From assembly GCF_000002515.2 (NCBI RefSeq), contig NC_006038.1:806001-870000 (forward strand): a DNA stretch of 64,000 nucleotides, read 5' to 3'. Source of the DNA: Kluyveromyces lactis (taxonomy: Eukaryota; Ascomycota; Saccharomycetes; Saccharomycetales; Saccharomycetaceae). Below the pieces are notes generated by a model. That model saw only the letters and a list, made by a program, of their open reading frames with translations. It ran no database searches and had not been told where the DNA came from. Positions 1 to 11,376 of this stretch are shown piece by piece; within the stretch, counting starts at the first letter, position 1, and each line of letters starts with the position of its first letter. The translations under genes and the position numbers were made by a program.

Positions 1-1
1 G

Positions 2-3000
2 CCTCTAGTTAAGCAAGAAAGTTTGTCTTTCCAATTACCGCAGTTAGAAGTTCCTCATGGTAGAGATCCATATACCATTATTTTGGCTGCTTGGGCCAGT
101 ATCATTTACAGATTGACTGGTGATGACGACATGGTGCTTTTGGTAAGAGGTGCCAAAGCTATAAGATTTACCATTCAAGCTACTTGGTCGTTTACTGAAT
201 TATACGACGTCGTATCTAATGAATTGGAAACGGTCAAATCGTTGGAATCGGTTAATTTCGACGAACTATCAGAACATGTGAAGGCTCAAAATGAGCTAGA
301 AGTATTACCACAATTTTTCCGTCTCGGATTCGTTGATCAAGAAGATTTCAGCTTAACCACTTATCAAAACTCGTTGTTGGATACCGTACTCACTTTGAAC
401 AGTTCAAACCAGTTGCAAATTGTCTACAATTCATTGCTTTATTCTAAGGATAGAATTACAATCTTGGTCGATCAGATTACTCAATTTGTATCGCATGTCT
501 TAAAGGATGATACTACATCTATTACCAAGATAACGTTAATCACTGAATTATCCAAGTCTTCTATTCCAGACCCAACCAAGAATTTGGGTTGGTGTGATTT
601 CCGTGGTTGTATCCACGATATTTTCCAAGACAACGCCGAGAAGTTCCCAGAAAGAACATGTGTTGTTGAAACACCTGCCTCTGGCCAAAGCGAATCTCGT
701 TTGTTCACCTATGAACAGATAAATTATGATTCGAACATCATTGCGCACTATCTAATAAACACTGGGATTAAGAGAGGTGATATAGTCATGATTTACTCTT
801 CTCGTGGTGTTGATTTGATGTGCTGTGTTATGGGTGTCTTGAAAGCTGGTGCTACTTTCTCCGTCATTGATCCTGCTTATCCACCTGCAAGACAAACAGT
901 ATATTTAGACGTGGCAAAGCCAAAGGGTTTGGTAGTCATTAGAGCAGCTGGCGAATTAGACCAGTTCGTGGAGGACTTTATCGCCAAAGAATTGGAGGTC
1001 GTCTCCCGTATACCGTCTATTGCAATCCAGAATGATGGATCCATTGAAGGTGGTAAGCTACAAAACGAAGAGAACGATTGTCTTGCCCCATATGAAGGTT
1101 TGAAGGATAAAAGAACAGGTGTTGTAGTCGGACCTGACAGTAACCCAACTCTATCATTCACTTCTGGTTCTGAAGGTATTCCAAAAGGTGTTCTAGGAAG
1201 ACATTTTTCACTAGCGTACTACTTTGATTGGATGGCAAAGGAATTCAGTCTATCAGAAAATGATAAATTCACTATGCTCAGTGGTATAGCTCATGACCCA
1301 ATTCAAAGAGATATGTTCACCCCACTGTTCTTAGGTGCTCAGTTGCTTGTTCCAACTCAAGATGATATCGGAACACCAGGTCAATTAGCTTCATGGATGG
1401 CCAAATATGGGGCTACCGTCACACATTTGACTCCTGCTATGGGTCAGCTATTGGCTGCTCAAGCAACCACACCATTCCCAAAGTTGCATCATGCTTTCTT
1501 CGTTGGTGATATCTTGACTAAGAGAGACTGCTTGAGACTCCAAACTTTAGCCGAAAACGTTAATATTATTAACATGTATGGTACCACTGAAACACAACGT
1601 GCAGTCTCTTACTTCACTGTCAAATCAAGGTCTGAGGATCCACAGTTCCTACAAAAGTTGAAGGATGTCATACCTGCCGGCAAAGGTATGTATAATGTGC
1701 AACTTCTTGTTGTCAACAGACATGATAGAACTCAAATTTGTGGGGTAGGAGAAGTTGGTGAAATATATGTACGTGCTGGAGGCTTAGCTGCCGAATACCG
1801 TGGTTTACCAGAGGCAAACAAAGAGAAATTTATCAACAACTGGTTCGTGGAAGAGGGCCATTGGAAATCCTTAGATAAGGATAATGGTGAACCTTGGAGG
1901 GAATTCTGGCTTGGGCCAAGAGATAGATTATACAGAACTGGTGATTTGGGCCGTTACTTACCAGATGGCAATGCTGAATGTTGTGGCCGTGCTGATGATC
2001 AAGTTAAGATTAGAGGTTTCAGAATTGAATTAGGGGAAATCGACACCCATATCTCCCAGTATCCTCTTGTCCGTGAAAACATCACATTAGTTCGTAACAA
2101 CGGCGATGGCGAAAAGACTTTGATTACATTCATGGTGCCAAGATTTGATAAACCAGAAGAGCTATCAAAACTATCATCGGAAGTTCCAGAAATAGTATCT
2201 AAGGATCCAGTTGTCCGCGGTTTGATTGGTTATCGTCATTTAGTTAAGGAAATTAAGGAATTTTTGAAAAAGAGATTAGCAAACTATGCCATTCCAACAG
2301 TGATTGTTGTATTAGATAAACTACCATTGAATCCAAATGGTAAGGTTGACAAACCCAAGTTACAATTCCCAACTGCTAAACAACTAAATCTCGTTGCGGA
2401 AAATTCTTCTGTCGAGATAGACGACTCAGAGTTCACTGAAACTGAAAGGGAGGTTAGAGACCTTTGGTTAGGTGTCTTACCTTCCAGACCCGCCACAATT
2501 TCTCCAGAAGACTCTTTCTTTGACCTTGGCGGTCACTCTATTCTTGCTACCAGAATGATTTTCGGATTGAGAAGCACATTGGAAGTCGAGCTTCCTCTAG
2601 GAACAATCTTCAAATATCCAACTATCAGAGCCTTTGCGGGAGAAGTTGACAGAGTGAAGAATTCATCATCTTCAGAAGGTGACGAGATCAAAACAGCAGA
2701 TTACGCCAATGACGCAAAGAAGCTTGTTGATTCAATGCTACCAACCGAATATCCATCTCGTGAAGCTTTCGCTGATCCTGAATCTTTATCGGCTAAGAAA
2801 AATATAAACGTATTTGTAACAGGTGTTACTGGATTCTTGGGATCCTACATCCTAGCAGACCTCCTCAATCGCCCGACCTCTTCCTACAATATTAAGGTTT
2901 TTGCCCATGTCAGAGCTAAAACTGAGGCTGCTGGTTTTAACAGGTTAAAACAAGCTGGTATAACTTATGGTACTTGGTCAGATTCTTTCATAAATAGAAT

Positions 3001-4072
3001 TGAGGTTGTGTTAGGTGACCTTTCTAAGGAGAAGTTCGGTTTGCCAGAAGGCACTTGGAGCAACTTGGTCAACGAAATTGACGTTATCATTCACAACGGT
3101 GCCTTGGTTCATTGGGTATATCCGTACTCAAAGCTCAGAGACCCTAATGTTGTTGCAACTGTCAATGTTATGTCTCTTGCCGCTTCAGGTAAGGCCAAAT
3201 ACTTTACGTTTGTTTCCTCTACTTCCACAATTGATACCGAACATTACTTTTCATTATCTGATAAGTTAGTGTCGGAGGGAAAGTCTGGTATCCTAGAAGC
3301 TGACGACTTATCAGGATCTGCTGTCGGGTTAACTAGTGGATATGGTCAATCTAAATGGGCCGCCGAATATATCATAAGAAGAGCGGGGGAGCGTGGTCTT
3401 CGCGGCTGCATTGTTAGACCAGGTTATGTTACCGGTGCCTCATCCAATGGGTCGTCCAATACTGATGATTTCTTGTTAAGATTCTTAAAGGGGGTGGTAC
3501 AGTTGGGTCAAATCCCTAACATCAGCAACACAGTTAATATGGTACCTGTTGATCATGTAGCACGTGTTGTAACAGCCAGTGCTTTCAATCCTCCTAACGA
3601 ACATGAGCTAGCTGTTGCACATGTAACGGGCCATCCGCGTATCCTATTCAAAGATTATCTATACCAATTGAAGAAGTATGGCTACAACGTTGAAATTCAA
3701 GAATATGCAGACTGGAAGTTATCTCTTGAACATTCTGTAATCGCAAGAGGTGAAGATAATGCCTTGTATCCATTGTTACATATGGTATTGGATGGCTTAG
3801 CGGAGAACACCAGGGCTCCTGAATTAGATGATACAAATGCGACTTCATCCTTGCAAAAAGATAAAAAATGGACAGGTGTTGACGTTTCTTCAGGGAAAGG
3901 AGCTACCCCAGAACAAATCGGTATTTATATTGCCTTTTTGAATAAGGTAGGCTTTTTGCCTCCTCCACCAACGACTGGTGAATTGAATTTACCTCAAATA
4001 TCATTGTCTGAAGAGCAAATCAAGCTAGTTTCTTCAGGAGCTGGTGCTCGTAGTAGTTCCGCTGCTGCTTGA
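2..4072 (+). CDS. LYS2: L-2-aminoadipate reductase, 5'-truncated by window edge
   Basis: Large subunit-type enzyme of the fungal lysine pathway that adenylates alpha-aminoadipate, loads it on a phosphopantetheine arm and reduces it to the semialdehyde with NADPH. The frame is open to the first base; the first ATG-like position at 23 is a TTG, so the start lies outside the window, by about 36 residues if the length matches the 1392-aa S. cerevisiae protein. Counting from nt 23: adenylation core TSGSEGIPKG near 380, YRTGDLGR near 635 and NGKVDK near 772; the carrier motif GGHSI with the attachment serine at 839; the Rossmann motif GVTGFLG of the reductase near 934. It ends GAGARSSSAAA, like the yeast protein. 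It converges on RAD16, 105 bp away, the same pairing as YBR115C/YBR114W. Confidence 0.97.
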   Translation, partial: PLVKQESLSFQLPQLEVPHGRDPYTIILAAWASIIYRLTGDDDMVLLVRGAKAIRFTIQATWSFTELYDVVSNELETVKSLESVNFDELSEHVKAQNELEVLPQFFRLGFVDQEDFSLTTYQNSLLDTVLTLNSSNQLQIVYNSLLYSKDRITILVDQITQFVSHVLKDDTTSITKITLITELSKSSIPDPTKNLGWCDFRGCIHDIFQDNAEKFPERTCVVETPASGQSESRLFTYEQINYDSNIIAHYLINTGIKRGDIVMIYSSRGVDLMCCVMGVLKAGATFSVIDPAYPPARQTVYLDVAKPKGLVVIRAAGELDQFVEDFIAKELEVVSRIPSIAIQNDGSIEGGKLQNEENDCLAPYEGLKDKRTGVVVGPDSNPTLSFTSGSEGIPKGVLGRHFSLAYYFDWMAKEFSLSENDKFTMLSGIAHDPIQRDMFTPLFLGAQLLVPTQDDIGTPGQLASWMAKYGATVTHLTPAMGQLLAAQATTPFPKLHHAFFVGDILTKRDCLRLQTLAENVNIINMYGTTETQRAVSYFTVKSRSEDPQFLQKLKDVIPAGKGMYNVQLLVVNRHDRTQICGVGEVGEIYVRAGGLAAEYRGLPEANKEKFINNWFVEEGHWKSLDKDNGEPWREFWLGPRDRLYRTGDLGRYLPDGNAECCGRADDQVKIRGFRIELGEIDTHISQYPLVRENITLVRNNGDGEKTLITFMVPRFDKPEELSKLSSEVPEIVSKDPVVRGLIGYRHLVKEIKEFLKKRLANYAIPTVIVVLDKLPLNPNGKVDKPKLQFPTAKQLNLVAENSSVEIDDSEFTETEREVRDLWLGVLPSRPATISPEDSFFDLGGHSILATRMIFGLRSTLEVELPLGTIFKYPTIRAFAGEVDRVKNSSSSEGDEIKTADYANDAKKLVDSMLPTEYPSREAFADPESLSAKKNINVFVTGVTGFLGSYILADLLNRPTSSYNIKVFAHVRAKTEAAGFNRLKQAGITYGTWSDSFINRIEVVLGDLSKEKFGLPEGTWSNLVNEIDVIIHNGALVHWVYPYSKLRDPNVVATVNVMSLAASGKAKYFTFVSSTSTIDTEHYFSLSDKLVSEGKSGILEADDLSGSAVGLTSGYGQSKWAAEYIIRRAGERGLRGCIVRPGYVTGASSNGSSNTDDFLLRFLKGVVQLGQIPNISNTVNMVPVDHVARVVTASAFNPPNEHELAVAHVTGHPRILFKDYLYQLKKYGYNVEIQEYADWKLSLEHSVIARGEDNALYPLLHMVLDGLAENTRAPELDDTNATSSLQKDKKWTGVDVSSGKGATPEQIGIYIAFLNKVGFLPPPPTTGELNLPQISLSEEQIKLVSSGAGARSSSAAA

Positions 4073-4177
4073 AAACATTTAAGGGACAGTATACTTTTTA
4101 ATATAAATATGGATGTATATAAACATCCGTAACTAAAAAGAAGTATGCATCTTTATGTATTTTATCCTGATATAAAA

Positions 4178-6580
4178 TCAATTGTTGAATAAAAACTGCA
4201 AATCTGCCGGAGTCAATCTATTAATTGCCGCCTCGTCCTGATTGATTGTTGCATGAATCATGCTAGCCTTCTTTTCTTGAAGTTCGATAATTCTGGACTC
4301 TATGCTATCTTCAATACAGAATCTTGTAATTTTCACTGGCCGGAATTGACCAATTCTATGGACTCTATCACCACTCTGCCATTCAACACTGGGGTTCCAC
4401 CATGGGTCTAAGATGAACACCTGCGAAGCTTCACATAAGTTAAGAGCCACACCACCAGCTTTCAAACTAACTAAGAAAACCTCACAATGGATATTCTCCA
4501 TAAAATATTTAATTGTTTGATCTCTTTGAGTGGGAGTCATACTGCCTTGCAATTTAACTGTTTGGAAACCTGCACGTTTTAATCTCCATTCAACAAGATC
4601 TAACATTGATGTGAATTGGGAAAAGACAATCGACTTGATCGTGCGCTTGTCACTTCTCAAGTTGTATAACTCCTCAACCAAAGCCTCAATCTTAGTGGAG
4701 GACCTCCATTTACCTCCCATTTTTAACCGACTGACAATACTTTGCTTTTTGAATAGTTCTTCATCAACTTCAAGAGCTTGTTGTTGTAAATCGATACTGA
4801 GTCCAATGTGACATACCGGACATGTTAGTTTTTTTTCATCTGCCATGAAAGAATCAATATATTCGTTGATGCAGAGGCGACAAAACCTATGATGGCATTT
4901 GGATTCAATTGGTTCTTCAGCTTCATCATCACATAACTGACAGATAATAACACCGGGGTTATTATCATTATTTCCCTTGAGCCTTTTCAATACTAGATCA
5001 GGATGGTCCGCCATCTGTCTCATTCTAGTGATTAAGGTAAAGATATTAGCATAATTATTCAAAACCACACCTTCCTCAACATAAGAGTTATACTTCCTTT
5101 TGATGTCCGAGTATAAACTTTGATAGAGATCCTTCTCCTCTTCGTTGAAGTAATCCTTTCTAACAGTAACGATTCTTGGTGGCAATCCAAGGTCGTCCGC
5201 TCTTTCCACCTTGGTTCTCCTCAACATGATCCTAGCCAATAAGGTCTGAATATTTTGGAAAGATTGTAGACCCGGTCCTTCAATGCCATGTTTTTGAACG
5301 TTTTTCAACATGAAATGATTGAAGAAATTTGTGTGCTGCATACCAACATGACCACAGTCATCACAATGTAAATAATCTGAGAAACGCCAATTTTCAGATG
5401 AACAAGAACATTGCTTGCAATAGTACCTCGTGAATGGTTCAATGTTTAAGAATCTAATCAAAGAGTACATTTCACCGATTCTATTCTGCAAAGGTGTACC
5501 AGACAAACACCATCTTTTTTTCGTCTGGAGGGAGTTAACAGCTTTGGCAGTGTTACTTGTTCTATCCTTGATATTATGAGCTTCATCTAAAATTACTCGG
5601 TAAAAGTTGATAGAATGTAATAAACTCTTTTCTTTTACTGTTCCAGCCTTTCTTTTAAAACCATAAACTTGTTTTCTATAGACGGATTCCAAAACAGCGT
5701 AAGTGGTCAAGATAACGTCAACGTCTTTGAAATCACCTAGATTGTTCGTTCTATTAGCTCCATGGTACATGTATACGGATAATTTCTTGTTTGTGTGTTG
5801 TTCGATTTCATTTTTCCACTGCATTAACGCCACTGTTGGTGCCACGACAAGAGATGGTTTCCTTGTGATATCGCTCATCAGCAAAGCTATCGTTTGTATG
5901 GTTTTACCCATACCCATCTCATCAGCAAGCACACCACCATTATAATCCGATTCTTCTTGTTGTTGCAACCAGTGCAAACCTTCCAACTGAAAAGGTAATA
6001 ATCTAATGGCCATACCATCAGGCTGAGGAGCTCTTTCCACCTGCCGTATCGGCGATTCCTGTAATTTTTTGAACACATCGATAAGTTCTGAATGATGAGC
6101 ATACAACTTTGCTGTGTTTCTTTCGAAAGGAGAGATCTTGGGTTTTGTCGGCTTCTTCTTAGTAGCAGTGGCACCACCAGCCCTACCATTAGCCTTTCTC
6201 TTCTTCTTTTGCGGTCCATTTTGCAGAGGTTCATCATCATCAGAAGAGGATATCAGTTCGACTACCTGTTCACGTTTGAGCTCATCACTTGATTCATCAC
6301 CAGATCTGTCCGTCTGATCCGATAAGAGAACCAAAGAATCATCATACTCTAAATCCGAATCCAAATTTCGGTTTGCCTTAGTTGTGCCCTTGGTTTTGCA
6401 CTTGCCCTTGTCATTGGCTTTTGCGTTACCCTTATTGCTCTTAATTTCTTTCTTTACTAATGGCTCATCCTCGGACTCACCTGAACTTGATTCAATGTAT
6501 ACGACATTCTTCTTGGCAGTTCGAGTCCGGTTCCCGCTCTGCCTTGTCCTTCTGATGAACCCACCTTCCTCCATCGTCAT
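4178..6580 (-). CDS. RAD16: Rad16, nucleotide excision repair ATPase/ubiquitin ligase
   Basis: SWI/SNF-family ATPase that works with Rad7 in global-genome repair of non-transcribed DNA in the nucleus. The 800-aa protein (about 790 in S. cerevisiae) has an acidic and basic N-terminal tail, Walker A GMGKT near residue 225 and a DEAH box near 331. A Cys-rich insert (YYCKQCSC, then HCDDCGH) follows, then a C3HC4 RING from about 547 to 593 ([17 protein letters not shown]). The C-terminal helicase half carries QGSM and DRVHRIGQ. The start at 6580 gives [11 protein letters not shown]; the second ATG (MEEGGFIRR) fits the S. cerevisiae N-terminus slightly better. It is divergent from CYC8 and convergent with LYS2. 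Confidence 0.97.
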   Translation of the reverse strand: MTMEEGGFIRRTRQSGNRTRTAKKNVVYIESSSGESEDEPLVKKEIKSNKGNAKANDKGKCKTKGTTKANRNLDSDLEYDDSLVLLSDQTDRSGDESSDELKREQVVELISSSDDDEPLQNGPQKKKRKANGRAGGATATKKKPTKPKISPFERNTAKLYAHHSELIDVFKKLQESPIRQVERAPQPDGMAIRLLPFQLEGLHWLQQQEESDYNGGVLADEMGMGKTIQTIALLMSDITRKPSLVVAPTVALMQWKNEIEQHTNKKLSVYMYHGANRTNNLGDFKDVDVILTTYAVLESVYRKQVYGFKRKAGTVKEKSLLHSINFYRVILDEAHNIKDRTSNTAKAVNSLQTKKRWCLSGTPLQNRIGEMYSLIRFLNIEPFTRYYCKQCSCSSENWRFSDYLHCDDCGHVGMQHTNFFNHFMLKNVQKHGIEGPGLQSFQNIQTLLARIMLRRTKVERADDLGLPPRIVTVRKDYFNEEEKDLYQSLYSDIKRKYNSYVEEGVVLNNYANIFTLITRMRQMADHPDLVLKRLKGNNDNNPGVIICQLCDDEAEEPIESKCHHRFCRLCINEYIDSFMADEKKLTCPVCHIGLSIDLQQQALEVDEELFKKQSIVSRLKMGGKWRSSTKIEALVEELYNLRSDKRTIKSIVFSQFTSMLDLVEWRLKRAGFQTVKLQGSMTPTQRDQTIKYFMENIHCEVFLVSLKAGGVALNLCEASQVFILDPWWNPSVEWQSGDRVHRIGQFRPVKITRFCIEDSIESRIIELQEKKASMIHATINQDEAAINRLTPADLQFLFNN

Positions 6581-6653
6581 CTTATTTTCAACTCAGAGAT
6601 CAGTGCAAGTTCCCTTGTTTGATGCGTGTATTCTTATAATTTGCTGATGCTAA

Positions 6654-6776
6654 TCAGTATCTCCAAGCTTGCAACAATGTATTAAGGTTAGCCTTTGTAG
6701 TATTTCGGGCTTCAGCAAACGCTTTTTTCATCAGAAATGAATCAGGATCCATCATCATAGGTAAATGTTTAGCCAT
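6654..6776 (-). CDS. Possible small ORF (40 aa) upstream of RAD16
   Basis: Unrecognised. The ATG at 6776 opens a 40-aa frame beginning MAKHLPMMMDPDS and ending LLQAWRY, with a balanced composition that looks like protein. The same frame stays open upstream, without an ATG, to a stop at 6918-6920. It stops only 73 bp before the RAD16 start on the same strand, so it could be a short gene, the last exon of a spliced gene, or an upstream ORF in a long RAD16 leader. No homologue comes to mind, and chance is a real alternative. Confidence 0.25.
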   Translation of the reverse strand: MAKHLPMMMDPDSFLMKKAFAEARNTTKANLNTLLQAWRY

Positions 6777-6927
6777 GTAGAAAATCACATCAATACCTTT
6801 TCTTTTTCGAGGAAAATGCAGTCGTTTCTTTTTAATCAAGATCAGAGTTGTTCCGGGCGGAGAAACTTGCCAAGGTGACGTACGTACCTCAATATTTCTT
6901 TCGGAGAAACAACAAGATCAGAATGAT

Positions 6928-6933
6928 CACGTG
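6928..6933. promoter_or_regulatory. CACGTG E-box (Cbf1/Pho4-type) site
   Basis: The palindrome reads GATCACGTGACC in context, matching the extended Cbf1 preference RTCACRTG. It lies about 350 bp upstream of RAD16. Binding is inferred from the motif only. Confidence 0.45.
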
Positions 6934-8302
6934 ACCAATTGACCAAAAGATGTGGCTCATTCATAGGAATAAAAACCGTACGCTCTACACTGTACACTAC
7001 CACGCGTCTTCGCTCACTCCATGGTATACAAGGGTGTTGCTGTCATACCGTCTCGGCTGTTATGCGAAGGTAACGAAATATTTTTTTTTTTTCTTTCGAA
7101 AAAAACGTCGACTCAAGCCATCATCACAAACTCGTCCCAGAAGCAACGTACGACTCGCATATTTGCTGAATCTGGCAAATCGCATACCGTAATATCATTA
7201 GAATTAGCCCCAAGGCAATTCTTAAGCACTCGAGGGAAAAAAAAAAGATAGAAACGAACATTCACACACAGAAACTTACAGCTGAGAGAAAGAAAGGAAA
7301 CAGTAGAAAAAAAGAAAAAGCAATGATGAAGTAAGCCTGATTAACATGGTGGTGCGAGCGCCAATGCTTTGCATACTTTACCTGCCTCTGTTCCACTGAA
7401 AATCCAACAGAGAAGTGTTTGCAGCAGATAACACGAACACAGACATCAGTTTTTTTTTCCCCGGTCAGGGTGAATTCATCGCCTCCCTCCACTTCGTATT
7501 ATCACCCCTCGAGTTTTTGATTCGTAATAGAAGAAGGCAAGAATCCTGTGATATTTTATCGTTTCTTCCATGATGCAGGTTGTCAGAGAGAAGATTCTAT
7601 ATGCCAGGAGATAAAATAAAGAGCTACTCCACAGACCTACCTGTACAAGTAGACTCAATGGAGACGTTCATACACAAGAGTAATTAGATATAGGGTAGAC
7701 ATAGTACTAAATAGATACAGCATCTTGACATAAAACTGACGGTTTGCCAAAATGTCGACATTACTGAGAGATTCCGCTAAAAACGCCCGCAGATTCCGTT
7801 GAAAAAAAAAAAAAAAAAATTAAAAATAACAAATAAACGTTTGCATTGGTTTTGAAGAAACAGAAAAAAAAAAATTGAAATAAATAAATGTTTAGAATTC
7901 TACTAACACGATACTTAAGTTTGATTGTCAACATCTTTGTTGTTTTTTTTGGAGAGAAGGACACAAATAGGTAACGAAGATCTGCGAGAATTATTGGTTC
8001 TGTATTTTGATAGTAGGTTATAAACCTGGAACGATTGATCGTACTTTAGCTCAGTGATAATAGCGAGAGCCAGGTTATTTTTTAAGTGTGACGTAAAGGG
8101 TTTGTATTTTGGTCTACTAAAAGCAAGAAATATTCAGACTTATAGCCTGGGAAATAGCACGAATACACTCTCACACGCTTGTACTATACTATTTTTCTAC
8201 TTATAATTTTTTTTCTTTGTGTGCAAAATATAAACAGATTGGATATCCAGGTTTGGATTGTATCGAATAGGTAGGAAACGAAACAGAATTGGCGTTTGAT
8301 AT

Positions 8303-9796
8303 ATGCTGAACGCAATTTCAGGTCCAGCAATGGCAGTCTCGTTACAACAACAGCAACAGCAACAACAACAACAGCAACAGCAGCAACAGCAACATGGATT
8401 ATTGGGACACCAACATCAGCAGGGCATGTTGCAAGGGTTACCACATACCATGAATGGTGCGGTTGCTGCTTCTCAATTAGCAATGCAACAACCAGGCCAA
8501 GCGTCAGAATATGGCAATGAACAGGTACCAGGACAAAGTCAGTTGCCGATAGAGGTACGTCCTCAGGATTTGTTGCCGGTTAAACAGCCTTTGAAGCCTC
8601 TAGATCCGTTGTCTCAGTCCACAGCAGAGACCTGGCTGTCCATTGCATCTCTGGCAGAGACTTTGGGCGATGCTGATCTGGCTGCAATGGCATATGATGC
8701 GACTTTACAACATAACCCATCGTCGACAAACGCATTGACATCGTTAGCTCATCTATATAGGTCTCGTGATATGTTCCAAAGAGCTGCAGAGCTTTACCAA
8801 AGAGCTCTTTCTGCGAACCCAGAGCTGGGCGATATATGGGCTACTCTTGGCCATTGTTATCTAATGCTTGATGAATTACAAAACGCATATGCAGCTTATC
8901 AACAAGCCCTTTATCATCTATCAAACCCAAACATACCGAAACTATGGCATGGAATAGGTATTCTATACGACCGTTATGGATCTTTGGATTACGCAGAGGA
9001 AGCATTTGCCAAGGTTTTGGAACTTGACCCACAATTCGAAAAGGCAAATGAAATTTATTTCAGGTTGGGTATCATTTACAAACATCAGGGGAAATGGAAT
9101 CAAGCCTTGGAATGCTTCCGTTATATCCTGCCTCAACCTCCTGCTCCGTTACAAGAATGGGATGTCTGGTTCCAATTGGGTAGTGTTTTAGAGTCAATGG
9201 GTGAATGGCAGGGAGCTAGGGACGCGTATGAACATATCATATCACAGAACGACCGCCATGCAAAAGTCTTACAACAGCTCGGTTGCCTATACGGTATGAA
9301 TAATGTATCATTTTATGACCCACAGAAGGCTCTAAATTTACTTCTCAAATCTTTGGAAATCGATTCTACTGATGCTACTTCGTGGTACCATTTGGGTAGA
9401 ATTCATATGATCAGAAATGATTACACCTCTGCATATGATGCCTTCCAACAAGCCGTTAACCGCGACTCAAGAAACCCAACATTCTGGTGTTCCATAGGTG
9501 TATTATACTACCAGATTGCTCAATATCGTGACGCCCTAGACGCTTACACCAGAGCAATCAGATTGAATCCTTATATCAGTGAAGTGTGGTACGATTTAGG
9601 TACTCTATATGAAACTTGCAACAATCAGGTCAATGATGCATTGGATGCATACAAACAGGCTGCAAGGTTGGACCCTAACAACGTTCATATTAGGGAAAGG
9701 TTAGACGCCCTCACTGCTCAAATAATGAATCAACACCAATCGGGCGAACAGCAACAACAGCAACAACAGCAACAGCAACAACAGCAACAACAGCAA

Positions 9797-9834
<38 letters not shown>

Positions 9835-11128
9835 ACAGAAGATTGAATACAATCAGCAGCCTGCTCTTCCTTTACCATCTCAATTACAGCAACCCCAACA
9901 ACCAAACCAACAGCCACAACAACCAGTGATGTTACAACCAATGCTGCAAAACAACACACAAATGTTCAATCCTCTGAATGACAAGCAACAAAATGGCCAG
10001 GAGCAACAATATGCTGTCCAACAGTTCCAACAACAGCAACCTATTCAGCACACTAATATGCCACCGGTTCTTCAAAGAGTTGATCAGCAGCATCCACAAG
10101 TTGTGCAGCTACTGCATCAACAGCAACAACAAGACCACGAACATCCACAACAATATCAGCAATCCCTGCAAACTCAACAACAACTACCACCACCACAAAC
10201 CCAGCAGGTGCAACAAGGACAGCAAGGACAGCAAGGGCAGCAAGGACAGCAAGGATACCAAAATGGACAGGAACAATCGCTTCAAAATACCACACAAGCC
10301 TCCCAGGTCACACAAGCTCAACAAATCCCTCCGCCACCCCAAGTGCAACAAACCATTCCTCAAAAGAGACCTTTGGAGGGGGGAATGGATACATTGTTCA
10401 ACGCTATCTCACAACAAGAGCAGGAGCAACAGAAGCAAAAGGAGGCGGAACAGCAGCAAACGACAGCACCACAAGTCACGACACCCCAAGTTACGAACAC
10501 CGTACATAGTACACCTTCCGAGCCAAAAGTCGAACCTAATGATAACAACCTTGGCATCGTCAACGATACAAACAGCACCATTGCACCAGCTACGCAAAAT
10601 GCTGACACAACTACCATCGTACCAGCAGAAGGAAAGCAAGAGTCTGTACAAGTTACTGAGGCTGAGGGACAGCAACCACAAGAATCTCAGGCACCTGCTG
10701 GTGAACCTGAAGCACCAACCTCAGAAGCTAACGTTGTTGAAAACACAAGTGCCACCGAGAATCATAATGGAGCAGAACCTGCAGTAGCTAAACCTGAGAT
10801 AACGGAGCAACACGCCATTGACACTCCTGCTGCAAATAACCTACTCAAAGATGGCTTCTCTGACAGTCAACAAAAGATTAATGGAGCCCAGAATAAAGAT
10901 GCCTCCTCTGAAACTGTCGTTGAGCCTGTTACGAAGAAACAAAAACTGGATACGGAAGAAACCGTAATCAAGCCAAGTGCTGATGCAATTGAAAGCATAA
11001 AGGAGCAGGAGAAGATTCGCCAAGAGGAGGAGAATGAAACTCTGGAAAAAGTCGAAAAGAGTGCGGAATCCATTCCAAAGGAAAAAGTTGTGAGACAAGT
11101 CGAAGAAGACGATGATTATGACGATTGA
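8303..11128 (+). CDS. CYC8: Cyc8 (Ssn6), TPR subunit of the Tup1-Cyc8 corepressor
   Basis: General transcriptional corepressor subunit; with Tup1 it is brought to promoters by DNA-binding repressors such as Mig1. The 941-aa protein has a 16-residue polyglutamine run at residues 15-30, then tandem tetratricopeptide repeats from about 108 to 472 that are nearly identical to the S. cerevisiae protein. A 30-residue polyglutamine run follows at 483-512, then a long Q/P/T-rich, later acidic, disordered tail ending EEDDDYDD. The start at 8303 is the only ATG that precedes the first Q run. Position next to RAD16 matches YBR112C. Confidence 0.97.
8345..8392 (+). repeat. CAA/CAG run encoding 16 glutamines
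   Basis: Sixteen in-frame CAA and CAG codons in mixed order at the Cyc8 N-terminus. The interruption of CAG by CAA is typical of yeast polyQ coding DNA. Confidence 0.95.
9749..9838 (+). repeat. CAA/CAG run encoding 30 glutamines
   Basis: Thirty uninterrupted glutamine codons directly after the TPR block of Cyc8. Such a tract is expected to vary in length between strains. Confidence 0.95.
10214..10255 (+). repeat. 9-bp tandem repeat encoding (QGQ)n in Cyc8
   Basis: Four to five copies of a 9-bp unit, CAAGGACAG with one GGG variant, encode a Gln-Gly-Gln repeat in the disordered tail. The near identity of copies at DNA level points to recent slippage. Confidence 0.85.
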
Positions 11129-11376
11129 ATTTTTCTTTTCAAAAGTTTTCTTATTCATTCAGTCTGTTCCTATTGTGTATATCAATGCATTGGTTTGAAT
11201 TATATTTTGTACGTGGCGAATTGTCTTCATTGGACACAGTTGTAAATAGTATATAACATATTTGATATATACCGGGGGGTGAACCATCATTGTTCAAAGT
11301 GTGAATAAGGGTTCGCATTTCACGAAAAAATTGTAACTATGAATGTATCATTATGCTTCAACATTGAGCGTTTTTT

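Larger units (their letters stand above)
6581..8302. other. Long divergent promoter region RAD16/CYC8
   Basis: This 1.7-kb gap holds the promoters of both neighbours. It contains a CACGTG site, several poly(dA:dT) runs (T13-14 near 7079, A18 at 7802-7819) and one small open frame described separately. Other open frames here are low-complexity or lack an ATG with coding character. No tRNA or repeat was seen. Confidence 0.6.

Noticed and set aside
9711-9959. Long antisense frame across the CYC8 polyQ tract (Val/Ala repeat)
   Set aside because: It is the reverse complement of CAA/CAG codons and has no independent coding character.
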